Positions 1-6,104 are shown, numbered from the stretch's first letter. The stretch: 6,656 nt of DNA from Erysipelotrichaceae bacterium (GCA_017620435.1 JAFZQL010000052.1:1-6656); one strand, 5' to 3'. Program-made: numbers and translations. Notes: generated from the letters alone by a model not told the origin.

Positions 1-416
1 CGGTAAAGCAGTTTATTTTCATCAAAACGTTTTCCCTGACCCGATGCCAGGATGACGATACTGATTCCGCCCAGATCCTCGGTGACATTCAGATCGTCAA
101 GATGGGCGCTGCCGTAGATCCTGTTGGCCAGGGCGTAGTCCTTGTAGGAGGAAAGAAACTGTTCGCCTTTTCTGCTTAGCTTTGAGGATCCTCCTCCCTT
201 TCCTCCGGACACCGATTCCAGCAGTTCAAAACCCAGGACCTCTTCACTCCTTTTGATGAGTTTAAAAGCCTTGGAGTAGGACATGTTCATGGTTTTGGCG
301 GTTGCGGAAAGCGATCCGTATTTTCTGACTCCTTCCAGAAGATACAGAGGACCGTTGCCAAAGAACTTTTCGTCTTTTTCGTCCGTCAGGATAGAGTTTA
401 TCTTTAGTCTGTACAT
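1..416 (-). CDS. ModE-type winged-helix domain fused to MocA/MobA-like nucleotidyltransferase (3' part cut by window edge)
   Basis: I translated the reverse strand from the ATG at 416-414: 138 full codons are open to the left edge, so the C-terminal part is missing. Residues 1-95 look like the ModE N-terminal winged helix: a short opening strand (YRLKINS), GPLYLLEGVRKYGSLSATAK, the recognition helix MSYSKAFKLIK, and the glycine-rich wing GGKGGGSSKLS with the LSRKGEQFL helix. Residues 116-138 (GGISIVILASGQGKRFDENK, then LLY) match the N-terminal nucleotide-binding loop of MocA/MobA-type transferases (LAxGxSxRxGxxKLL), enzymes that attach CMP or GMP to the molybdenum cofactor. The visible part thus suggests a regulator and cofactor enzyme in one chain, with no Mop (molybdate-binding) domain between them. 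The ATG is the only ATG, GTG or TTG start before an upstream in-frame stop, and it has no Shine-Dalgarno. It is divergent from an ABC importer with a ModE-like operator between. Domain calls are firm; the enzymatic role and complete length are inferred. Confidence 0.85.
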   Translation of the reverse strand, partial: MYRLKINSILTDEKDEKFFGNGPLYLLEGVRKYGSLSATAKTMNMSYSKAFKLIKRSEEVLGFELLESVSGGKGGGSSKLSRKGEQFLSSYKDYALANRIYGSAHLDDLNVTEDLGGISIVILASGQGKRFDENKLLY

Positions 417-422
417 ACTGTA

Positions 423-458
423 TCTATAGTATATATGAAAAATTTATGGTACTGTTTA
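423..458 (-). promoter_or_regulatory. Candidate promoter of the ModE-MocA fusion gene, near-leaderless
   Basis: On the minus strand a TATACT -10 hexamer occupies 433-428. A TAAACA -35-like hexamer (4 of 6 to TTGACA) lies at 458-453 with a long 19-bp spacer. Transcription would begin near 421-422, leaving only about five or six nucleotides before the ATG at 416. This fits the absence of any Shine-Dalgarno. The -35 is weak, so the assignment is tentative. Confidence 0.35.
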
Positions 459-465
459 GTTAACG

Positions 466-487
466 GTTATATTTTCAATAATATAAC
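466..487. promoter_or_regulatory. ModE-like operator (inverted repeat) between fusion gene and importer operon
   Basis: GTTATATT at 466-473 and AATATAAC at 480-487 form an exact 8-bp inverted repeat with a 6-bp AT-rich spacer. From memory, the E. coli ModE site is built on TATAT/ATATA cores flanked by CG (ATCGNTATATA-N6-TATATAACGAT); this element has the same core, half-site length and spacing, and ends with the same ATATAACG at 481-488. It lies 5 bp upstream of the lipoprotein Shine-Dalgarno and covers the likely -10. Bound protein should therefore block importer transcription, as ModE does at modABC. It sits about 45-66 bp upstream of the fusion gene's predicted start, where binding could also influence that promoter. 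Confidence 0.75.
468..473 (+). promoter_or_regulatory. Candidate -10 of the ABC importer operon, inside the operator
   Basis: TATATT (5 of 6 to TATAAT) lies in the left arm of the inverted repeat and would give a start near 480 and a leader of about 26 nt that contains the Shine-Dalgarno. No good -35 is visible around 445-450. An alternative pair, TTAACG at 460-465 and TATAAC at 482-487, has better hexamers but would start transcription within the ribosome binding site. Both options overlap the operator. Confidence 0.35.
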
Positions 488-492
488 GCTTT

Positions 493-498
493 GGAGGG
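493..498 (+). promoter_or_regulatory. Shine-Dalgarno that fixes the lipoprotein start at 506
   Basis: GGAGGG lies 7 nt before the ATG at 506. A TTG at 491 is in the same frame and would add five residues, but it overlaps this ribosome binding site. Starting at 506 also puts the MKK of the signal peptide at the N-terminus. Confidence 0.85.
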
Positions 499-505
499 TG
501 CGGAT

Positions 506-1519
506 ATGAAAAAACTTCTGGTACTCGTATTGAGTCTGTTTATGGTTTTAAGCCTTGCGGGGTGTAAGGATCAGAAAGATCCTCCCTCTCAGGAAATCGA
601 TACATCCATCGTGATCACGGATCAGATCGGACGTCAGGTGACGCTGGAAAAACCGGCCGAAAAGGTCGTTTCGACTTACTATCTGGTCACCGCTTCCCTG
701 CTGACGCTGGGGCTGAAAGACAGGATCGTCGGCGTAGAACTGAAGGCCAATTCCCGTCAGCTGTACAGACTTGCCGCCAAAGAAATGCTGGAGCTTCCGG
801 GTGTCGGTTCAGGCAAGGAGATCAACATCGAAGAGATCGCCAAACTGGAACCGGATATCGTCTTCCTGCCGAAGAAACAGAAAGATGCCGCCGAGGTGCT
901 GAGTGATCTTGGCATCCCAAGCATCGTTGTCGATCCGGAAAGTTATGACAGATTCAATGAGCTGATCATGATCATCGGCAAGGTCTGCGGTGTGGAGGAC
1001 AGAGCTACACAGCTGATTTCCTACTATGACGGCGTCGTTGATGAAGTATCTTCGCTGGCAGAAGATGCGACGCGTCCTTCCGTCTATATTGCGGGCGATT
1101 CTTCTTGGCTGCATACCTGCACAGGAAAGATGTACCAGAGCGAGATGACGAAGATCGCAGGCGGTGAATGTGTCAGCGCTTCTCTTGATTCGGACAAGTG
1201 GACCGACATTTCCATTGAACAGCTTCTGCAGTGGGATCCGGAATACATCTTCGTAGTCAATTATGCGGAATACGGCATTGATGATCTGATGAATGAGGAA
1301 ACGCTTAAGGATCTGAAAGCCGTAAAAGAAAACAAGGTCTTCATGATCCCTTCAGCTATCGAAGCCTGGGACTATCCGCAGCCTTCTTCCGTTCTGGGTC
1401 TGTACTGGATGGCCGGGATCCTGCATCCTGAGCTTGTCGCTCCTGACAGATATCTGGAGGAAGCACTTGCCTTCTACAAGACCTACTACGATCTGGATCT
1501 AAGTAATGAAGACTTCTAA
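506..1519 (+). CDS. Class III (FecB/BtuF-type) substrate-binding lipoprotein, candidate molybdate/tungstate binder
   Basis: This is a 337-residue extracellular lipoprotein that should capture the substrate and deliver it to the permease encoded next. The signal peptide MKKLLVLVLSLFMVLSLAGC has a clean lipobox (LAGC, Cys20). A charged linker follows to about residue 33, then the two-lobed periplasmic-binding fold of PF01497: ITDQIGRQVTLEKPAEKVVS (37-56), LLTLGLKDRIVGV (65-77), the EEIAKLEPDIVFLP segment ending at 122, a long bridging helix, and a second lobe from about 190. The C-terminal AWDYPQPSS (287-295) followed by VLGLYWMAGILHPE is typical of one branch of this family. Family membership alone would suggest siderophore, haem or cobalamin uptake. 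The ModE-like operator directly upstream and the divergent ModE-MocA gene instead favour an oxyanion, as known for Haemophilus MolA, which has this fold. The 3' end overlaps the permease start by 14 nt. The fold is nearly certain; the substrate is inferred. Confidence 0.9.
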   Translation: MKKLLVLVLSLFMVLSLAGCKDQKDPPSQEIDTSIVITDQIGRQVTLEKPAEKVVSTYYLVTASLLTLGLKDRIVGVELKANSRQLYRLAAKEMLELPGVGSGKEINIEEIAKLEPDIVFLPKKQKDAAEVLSDLGIPSIVVDPESYDRFNELIMIIGKVCGVEDRATQLISYYDGVVDEVSSLAEDATRPSVYIAGDSSWLHTCTGKMYQSEMTKIAGGECVSASLDSDKWTDISIEQLLQWDPEYIFVVNYAEYGIDDLMNEETLKDLKAVKENKVFMIPSAIEAWDYPQPSSVLGLYWMAGILHPELVAPDRYLEEALAFYKTYYDLDLSNEDF

Positions 1520-2495
1520 AAAACTGTTCCTTACCTGCTGTTTTCTGCTTGTCTGCCTTGTCGTTTCACTGCTTTCGGGACGCTATGAACTAAGTCTCCA
1601 CGATATTCTTTCCGTTCTTTCGGGAGAAGCGTCCGGAACGATGAATGCCAATATCTTTTATCATGTCCGTCTGGTCAGATGTGCTCAGGTAGCTCTGAGC
1701 GGTATGGCGCTGGCGGTATCCGGCTATCTGTATCAGTCCTGTTTTCATAATCCGCTGGTCTCTCCGGATACATTAGGTGTCAGCGGCGGGGCTTCAATCG
1801 GCGCCATCATTTCCATTCTATTTTTTCATGACGGGTTCCTGTTGAGACAGGTCCTGTCTTTTACAGGCGGCATCCTTGCGGTGCTGTTTTCGCTTCTTTT
1901 GTCCGGGATGATCGGAACCGGAAAACGCAGCAGTCTTCTACTGGCGGGGATCATTACCGGAGCCCTGGCCAATTCGGCCGTGATGGCTTTCAAATATCTT
2001 GCCGATCCGACGACCCAGCTGGCAGTCATCGATTACTGGCTGATGGGCTCTTTTTCCCTGATCAACCGTAGGAAACTTCTTTCTACCGCCATCATCGTAG
2101 TGCCCGTGCTGTTCCTGACGGTCCTGTTCCGCTACCGTCTCAAGGCTCTGCTTCTGGATGAAGAAGAAGCGCAGACGCTGGGCATCAACGTCAGAAGACT
2201 TTATCGTATCTGTATCGCTCTTGCCACCCTGCTTACGGCGGCATCCGTTTCTGTCAGCGGCATCGTTTCCTGGATCGGCCTGCTGGCACCGCACATCGTT
2301 TCACTTCTCTTCAGATCTTCGTTTGAAGAGACGCTGCTGCTGTCTATGCCGGCAGGTGCGGCGATCCTTCTGCTTTCCGATACTGTGGCCAGAACACTGA
2401 CCGGTGCAGAACTTCCGGTCAGTATCATCACTTCATTCATCGGCGCAGTCGTTCTGTTTGTTTTTCTGTCTGTAAAAAGAAGGAGGAACCTATGA
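1506..2495 (+). CDS. FecCD/BtuC-family ABC importer permease
   Basis: This 329-residue polytopic protein would form the homodimeric membrane channel of a class II importer. It opens with a transmembrane helix (LFLTCCFLLVCLVVSLLSG). It then shows the family landmarks: RLVRCAQVALSGMALAVSGY, the QSCFHNPLVSPDTLGVSGGA loop and helix, YWLMGSFSLINRR in mid-protein, LDEEEAQTLGINVRR (the cytoplasmic coupling region contacting the ATPase), and VSGIVSWIGLLAPHIVSLLF near the C-terminus. Length and hydrophobic pattern fit the usual ten-helix BtuC/FecD fold. The ATG at 1506 overlaps the lipoprotein gene by 14 nt and has only a weak GGAT upstream, so translation is probably coupled. The stop overlaps the ATPase start as ATGA. 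A single permease gene implies a homodimer. The substrate cannot be read from this sequence; the locus points to molybdate or tungstate. Confidence 0.95.
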   Translation: MKTSKKLFLTCCFLLVCLVVSLLSGRYELSLHDILSVLSGEASGTMNANIFYHVRLVRCAQVALSGMALAVSGYLYQSCFHNPLVSPDTLGVSGGASIGAIISILFFHDGFLLRQVLSFTGGILAVLFSLLLSGMIGTGKRSSLLLAGIITGALANSAVMAFKYLADPTTQLAVIDYWLMGSFSLINRRKLLSTAIIVVPVLFLTVLFRYRLKALLLDEEEAQTLGINVRRLYRICIALATLLTAASVSVSGIVSWIGLLAPHIVSLLFRSSFEETLLLSMPAGAAILLLSDTVARTLTGAELPVSIITSFIGAVVLFVFLSVKRRRNL

Positions 2496-3283
2496 TCGAG
2501 GTCAGAAATCTTTCTTTTGCTTTTCCGGACAATGTCGTTTTTGATGATCTGTCTTTCATATTGAACGACTGCCCTGTTACGGCTTTTCTGGGGCTTAACG
2601 GCGAAGGAAAGACCACGCTCATCAGGCTCCTGCTTGGCCTGCTGAAACCGGATAAGGGAAACATCCTCATCGATAAACACGACATAGGCGGACTGAACGA
2701 AAAGGAACGCGCAAAACTGCTTTCCTACGTGCCGCAGGAAAACGACGACAGTCTTCTCATGAGCGTTTCCGACTTTATCTGTATGGGCGGAATAAACAGA
2801 CAAAGTCTTTTTACCGGTCCGGACGAGAATGAACGCAGAATTGCCAAAGACATCCTGAAAGAGCTTGACGCTTTGGCGCTTTACGACAGGAAAATGGAGA
2901 CATTAAGCCACGGCCAGCGCCGTCTGATCTATCTGGCGCGGGCGATTTTCCAGGACAGCAGGATCATGGTCCTGGATGAACCGGTAAGTTCTCTGGATCT
3001 GGTCAGACAGCACGCTTTTCTGAAACATCTGAGAGACTATACGCAGAAAAACGGCAGGCGAGTGCTCATGAGTATTCACGATCCTTCTTTGGCCTATGAA
3101 TATGCTGATGCTTTCGTCTTCTTTAGAAACCACGGATCCTATGATGTCCTCTACAGGAACGATCCTTCCTTCAAAGAAAAATTCAGCAACGATATTTCTA
3201 TACTCTATGAAAACAGGATCAGACCCGTATACATCGATGACGGCGTCTTTATGAGCTATGGTTCTGAAGACCCAGACCGGTGA
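2492..3283 (+). CDS. ABC importer ATPase (FepC/BtuD family)
   Basis: This 263-residue cytoplasmic ATPase should power the importer as a dimer. Visible motifs, in order, are Walker A GLNGEGKT (34-41), the Q-loop Gln82 in VPQEND, the signature LSHGQ (138-142, with His in place of the usual first Gly of LSGGQ), Walker B with catalytic Glu163 in MVLDEP, the D-loop SLD (167-169) and the H-switch His196 in SIHDP. All catalytic positions are present. A C-terminal stretch of about 65 residues after the H-loop is normal for the family. The start is preceded by AGGAGG at 2481-2486, 5 nt from the ATG, and shares ATGA with the permease stop, so it is the third gene of the operon. A palindromic terminator begins 24 nt after the stop. 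Confidence 0.96.
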   Translation: MIEVRNLSFAFPDNVVFDDLSFILNDCPVTAFLGLNGEGKTTLIRLLLGLLKPDKGNILIDKHDIGGLNEKERAKLLSYVPQENDDSLLMSVSDFICMGGINRQSLFTGPDENERRIAKDILKELDALALYDRKMETLSHGQRRLIYLARAIFQDSRIMVLDEPVSSLDLVRQHAFLKHLRDYTQKNGRRVLMSIHDPSLAYEYADAFVFFRNHGSYDVLYRNDPSFKEKFSNDISILYENRIRPVYIDDGVFMSYGSEDPDR

Positions 3284-3306
3284 TCCTACATATCGTAACG
3301 GAAATG

Positions 3307-3337
3307 AAAACAACAGTCCCGGGACTGTTGTTTTTTT
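3307..3337 (+). terminator. Rho-independent terminator of the importer operon, possibly bidirectional
   Basis: CAACAGTCCC at 3311-3320 and GGGACTGTTG at 3321-3330 are exact inverted repeats, extended by AAAA before and TTTT after to 14-bp arms, then more T (3331-3337). The RNA hairpin would loop at the central CCGG. On the opposite strand the same stem is followed by TTTT, so it could also stop transcripts of the acyltransferase gene that ends at 3387, about 55 nt away. No second terminator for that gene is visible in between. Confidence 0.9.
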
Positions 3338-3386
3338 GTTATAGATAGTTTTATGAACGAATCTGTCGGTATCGGAAGCTGCTGTT

Positions 3387-4580
3387 TTATACCAGACTCT
3401 TATCTGTAAGAACTCTCCACAGCGAGAAGTACTTGATCAGAGGGAATCCGCCCGATCGGTACAGTTCATATCGTTTATCGCCATAGGTCATGTACAGTGC
3501 GTTGTTGCGGAACATGCCGATCTTGGAAATGTCTTTCCAGTAGAGGGTCAGCGTAAAGCCGCTGTCGCCGTTTATGGTCATACGGTCGCCGTAGAGGCTT
3601 GTCGTCAGCCCGTCTTTCAGCAGGACCCTTTCGTTGTTGACGATCTCGTAGAGATGCAGGTTGTCATCATGCGATATCGCTTCTTCTGTCTGTTTTTTAA
3701 GTTCTTCTTTGTGATCTATCAGCCATTTCTTCTGGTAGCTGTTCCATTTGACGGTGGTATTGAATTCTTTGATCTGTTCTCCCTGCAGATAGCCGTACTC
3801 GTCGTAGACGCCCTTCATTCCGCAGTCGCAGCTGAATCCGTCTCCCTTCGCATGGATGGTATCGAAGTTGTGACAGACAGGGCACAGATAAGCCAGGTTC
3901 TCGATCCCCTCGGCCAGGGCCTTGCCTCTATATTTCAGATGATGTTCATCCTGATACCGGTAGGCATCCGCATCCATGTCTCTGACGATGATGTCATAGA
4001 TCTCGTCAACACTGAGGTCTTTCAGCTGCTCGTAGGAATATTCTCCTACGACCTGTCCGCAGATCTTTCCTCTACGGGAATATTTCGACCATCTCGGCGA
4101 ACGGAGGTAGCCTCCGTCAAAACGGTAGGTGACCAGGCCACACTTGGTCTGTTTAAAGATCTCTGCCGTTCTTCTGGAGATGAAGTTGGTCGATCCGTCC
4201 CAGGACTTGTTTCCTTCCGGGAACATCGCGACATCGATCCCGGCATCCAGGTTGTCGATGATCAGCTGAACGGTCTTGTCCGCATCCGCTCCCTTCGATC
4301 TCGGGATCGGTCCGACCAGGAACTTGATGATTTTTCCTACCGGTCCGGACATGATGTTGGCGGAAGCGACGAACTTAAAATGCTTCTTCAGGCTAATGAC
4401 CATCAGGAGCGGATCGAAATCGGAATTGTGATTCGAAAGGATCAGGACAGGCTTTTCCCTGATCCTGTAAGGTTTGTATGTAAAGTTGCAGATGGCCATG
4501 ATCAGCCATCCGATCAGTATTCTTAAAAAGTGATAGACAAAGATGTGGCGTTTCAGCCCCTTGCAGATCTGTTTATTCAT
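3387..4580 (-). CDS. PlsC-type 1-acylglycerol-3-phosphate/lysolipid acyltransferase with zinc ribbon and C-terminal extension
   Basis: A 397-residue protein, predicted to transfer an acyl chain to a lysolipid at the cytoplasmic membrane face. An N-terminal hydrophobic segment (about 13-31) anchors it. The four PlsC blocks follow: NHNSDFD (50-56, catalytic His51 and Asp56), GPIPRSKG (90-97), MFPEGNKS (119-126) and GLVTYRFDGGYLRSP (148-162). The typical domain ends near residue 200, so about half the chain is extra. CPVC (233-236) and CDC (251-253) form a CxxC-x14-CxC zinc-ribbon candidate, then a charged helix (about 280-302), then a beta-rich region (about 307-397: GFTLTLYWKDISKIGMF, LYMTYGDKRYELYRSGG) resembling a PH-like fold. 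Its ATG overlaps the MFS stop by 8 nt with AAGGAA at 4585-4590 as ribosome site, so it is the second gene of that operon. Acyltransferase identity is firm; the acceptor lipid and role of the extension are unknown. Confidence 0.9.
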   Translation of the reverse strand: MNKQICKGLKRHIFVYHFLRILIGWLIMAICNFTYKPYRIREKPVLILSNHNSDFDPLLMVISLKKHFKFVASANIMSGPVGKIIKFLVGPIPRSKGADADKTVQLIIDNLDAGIDVAMFPEGNKSWDGSTNFISRRTAEIFKQTKCGLVTYRFDGGYLRSPRWSKYSRRGKICGQVVGEYSYEQLKDLSVDEIYDIIVRDMDADAYRYQDEHHLKYRGKALAEGIENLAYLCPVCHNFDTIHAKGDGFSCDCGMKGVYDEYGYLQGEQIKEFNTTVKWNSYQKKWLIDHKEELKKQTEEAISHDDNLHLYEIVNNERVLLKDGLTTSLYGDRMTINGDSGFTLTLYWKDISKIGMFRNNALYMTYGDKRYELYRSGGFPLIKYFSLWRVLTDKSLV

Positions 4581-5916
4581 TCGTTTCCTTGCTGCTAAGA
4601 TATTCCAGGTAATCCTTCTTCGCTTTTCTGATCGGTATCAGTACCAGAGGCATCCACAGGGCAGCTGCGATGAAAGTCACCCAGTTGGCGGAATAGCCTG
4701 CGACTCCGTATTCATTCTTCATCGCAAAGCCGAAATGCTTGATCAGGAAAGAACCGATTGGGGTGCCGATGCACATCGGAATGACAACATAGAACACCTG
4801 TCTGATTCCCTCCGACTGGCCATGCATGCTGGCAGGCATGCAGTTCTTCAGCATGACCATGAGAGCCTGATAGATGCACATGTACCCTGTGCCGAACAGG
4901 AAAATGCCCAGACAGGTCACAACGGTATTCGGGATCCACACGATCAGCAGACCGGCAACCGTGATCGCGACCGAGATATACATGATGTTGTAGAACTTGC
5001 CGTTATCCAGATATCTGGAACACAGGAAAGTAAACGGCAGGGCTGCGATCAATGGCAGACCCAGAACCAGTCCGGCGTTGCCTGTGGAATAACCCTGGGT
5101 ATATACCAGGAAATTCGTAAGATGCGAGAAATACATCTGGAAGCCGATGAAGTAGGCTGCGAAGATGATGCAGATGTCTTTCATCAGTTTGTTCTTTTTT
5201 AACAGGGAGAAATCGAAGACGGAAAAGACCTGGTGCCAGAAGCCTTTCGAATCTTTGTTCTCAACCAGATCCGGAGCATCCTTGACCATGAAGTGAACAC
5301 CGACACTCATCAGGACCAGGAAGATTCCCAGTACGATAAAGAACTTGAAATAGTCGATCTTCTCGATGATCTTGCCGAACAGCAGACCTCCCAGGATCGT
5401 TCCCGCTACCGGCAGAACGGCTACGACTGCGCCCATCTTCCCGCGGTTGCCTTCTTCCGTAATATCTGTCGTCCAGGCAATGAAACCGGAGTCGTTGGCC
5501 ATGGCGCCGATAAAGCTCATCACACAGTCGGCAAATACAACCAGAGCCGTAAGTGCCGCCATGTTGGTGTGATTCACATACTCCGTCAGTCCGAAGAGGA
5601 CTACCGTGATGCCCCATGCGGCGTATCCGATCAGCATCTGCGGTCTTCTCTTTGCCAGTCTGTCGCCCAGGGTTCCCCAGACGAAACAGCCAAAGGTGCT
5701 GGCCATGGCACTTAAAGCCACCATCCAGGATATGATCGAAGCATCCGGAGCGATCTTGGTATAGACGAAATTCGGATACCAGGTATTCTCTACGCACCAG
5801 ATCAGCTGACCCGCCAGTCCGACGATCACGACAAACAGCCACTCTTTACCGGTAAGGACTCTTTTTCCTTCCTGGTTGCGGTGTATTTCCAAGGTTTTAT
5901 TGTTTTTTTCTTTCAT
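4573..5916 (-). CDS. Major facilitator superfamily transporter, possible lipid or glycoside substrate
   Basis: A 447-residue membrane protein with twelve plausible transmembrane helices in two halves. They are separated by a hydrophilic central loop (about 211-246), which matches MFS architecture and length. After a charged cytoplasmic start (1-24), helix 1 begins near WLFVVIVGLAGQLIW. The loop between helices 2 and 3 holds the MFS motif A variant GTLGDRLAKRRP (81-92). NDSGFIAWTTDITEEGNRGK (141-160) resembles a conserved segment in Gram-positive MFS proteins related to the glycoside-pentoside-hexuronide/MFS_2 type. The second half repeats weakly, e.g. SRYLDNGKFYN (300-310). The start at 5916 has GGGG at 5925-5928, 8 nt upstream. 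It is the promoter-proximal gene of a two-gene operon with the acyltransferase, which suggests lysolipid or glycolipid traffic, but sugar or drug transport cannot be excluded. The substrate is not readable from motifs. Confidence 0.88.
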   Translation of the reverse strand: MKEKNNKTLEIHRNQEGKRVLTGKEWLFVVIVGLAGQLIWCVENTWYPNFVYTKIAPDASIISWMVALSAMASTFGCFVWGTLGDRLAKRRPQMLIGYAAWGITVVLFGLTEYVNHTNMAALTALVVFADCVMSFIGAMANDSGFIAWTTDITEEGNRGKMGAVVAVLPVAGTILGGLLFGKIIEKIDYFKFFIVLGIFLVLMSVGVHFMVKDAPDLVENKDSKGFWHQVFSVFDFSLLKKNKLMKDICIIFAAYFIGFQMYFSHLTNFLVYTQGYSTGNAGLVLGLPLIAALPFTFLCSRYLDNGKFYNIMYISVAITVAGLLIVWIPNTVVTCLGIFLFGTGYMCIYQALMVMLKNCMPASMHGQSEGIRQVFYVVIPMCIGTPIGSFLIKHFGFAMKNEYGVAGYSANWVTFIAAALWMPLVLIPIRKAKKDYLEYLSSKETNE

Positions 5917-5934
5917 ATGCGTTTCCCCATTAAA

Positions 5935-5946
5935 TGAACATGTTCA
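5935..5946. promoter_or_regulatory. Perfect palindrome TGAACATGTTCA at the MFS-acyltransferase operon start, likely repressor site
   Basis: The 12-bp palindrome lies between the predicted transcription start (near 5950) and the MFS start codon. A bound protein there would block initiation or early elongation. The size and symmetry suit a dimeric repressor of the TetR kind, but no such regulator gene is in the window. About one or two perfect 12-bp palindromes are expected by chance in this length, so position is the main support. Confidence 0.55.
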
Positions 5947-5956
5947 ATCGGTGGTA

Positions 5957-5985
5957 ATTATATCACGTAAGCGGGTATCTATAAA
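5957..5985 (-). promoter_or_regulatory. Promoter of the MFS-acyltransferase operon (extended -10)
   Basis: On the minus strand a perfect TATAAT is at 5962-5957, preceded by the extended element TGA (5965-5963). A TTTATA -35 (4 of 6) lies at 5985-5980 with an ideal 17-bp spacer. Transcription should start near 5950, about 34 nt before the ATG at 5916. The promoter sits just downstream of the tandem terminators of the preceding gene, so this operon is an independent unit. Confidence 0.75.
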
Positions 5986-5990
5986 CAGAA

Positions 5991-6008
5991 AAGCCTCTTT
6001 TGAGGCTT
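5991..6008 (-). terminator. Second (back-up) hairpin of tandem terminators
   Basis: On the minus strand AAGCCTC and GAGGCTT make a 7-bp stem with an AAAA loop. It is followed by TTCTGTTT, a poor U-tract. It lies downstream of the stronger terminator at 6025-6054 and just upstream of the MFS promoter, so it probably catches read-through from the dehydrogenase gene. Confidence 0.55.
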
Positions 6009-6024
6009 GATCGTGCTTCAGGCT

Positions 6025-6054
6025 AAAAAAAGGATGTTGGAAGCATCCTCTTTT
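6025..6054 (-). terminator. Rho-independent terminator of the iron-dependent dehydrogenase gene
   Basis: Read on the minus strand, AGGATG (6049-6044) pairs with CATCCT (6036-6031) around a 7-nt loop and is followed by an unbroken run of T through 6025. An upstream A-run at 6054-6051 pairs with these T residues and lengthens the stem. It lies about 70 nt after the stop codon at 6126. Confidence 0.8.
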
Positions 6055-6104
6055 CCGTTATAGTCCGTAGACCATGTTTCTACTTATAATATACCAGAAT
6101 TTGA

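Noticed and set aside
415..432. Second regulatory inverted repeat ATACT-N8-AGTAT near the fusion gene start
   Set aside because: Only 5-bp arms in AT-rich sequence that also contains the -10; expected by chance.
491..505. TTG start for the lipoprotein, adding MEGAD
   Set aside because: The codon overlaps the Shine-Dalgarno GGAGGG that serves the ATG at 506, and the added acidic residue would precede the signal peptide.
2201..2803. Open frame of 200 codons on the minus strand across the permease-ATPase junction
   Set aside because: It spans the ends of two well-supported plus-strand genes and has no promoter, ribosome site or family signal.
3654..4526. Long open frame of 290 codons on the plus strand
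   Set aside because: It lies entirely antisense to the acyltransferase, whose catalytic motifs are all readable. It lacks recognisable motifs and a convincing ribosome site, so it is a composition shadow.
4543..5202. Open frame of 219 codons on the plus strand across the MFS gene
   Set aside because: Antisense to a clear twelve-helix transporter, rich in His, Asp and Gln with no domain pattern, and without a ribosome binding site.
5261..5842. Open frame of 193 codons on the minus strand inside the MFS gene
   Set aside because: Same strand but a different frame from the transporter. The translation is rich in Arg, Gly and Cys without motifs, typical of a frame-shifted reading of a real gene.
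6085..6090. TATAAT on the plus strand downstream of the dehydrogenase gene
   Set aside because: No -35 at a suitable distance, and it would only produce antisense RNA into the dehydrogenase gene; the surrounding region is AT-rich.
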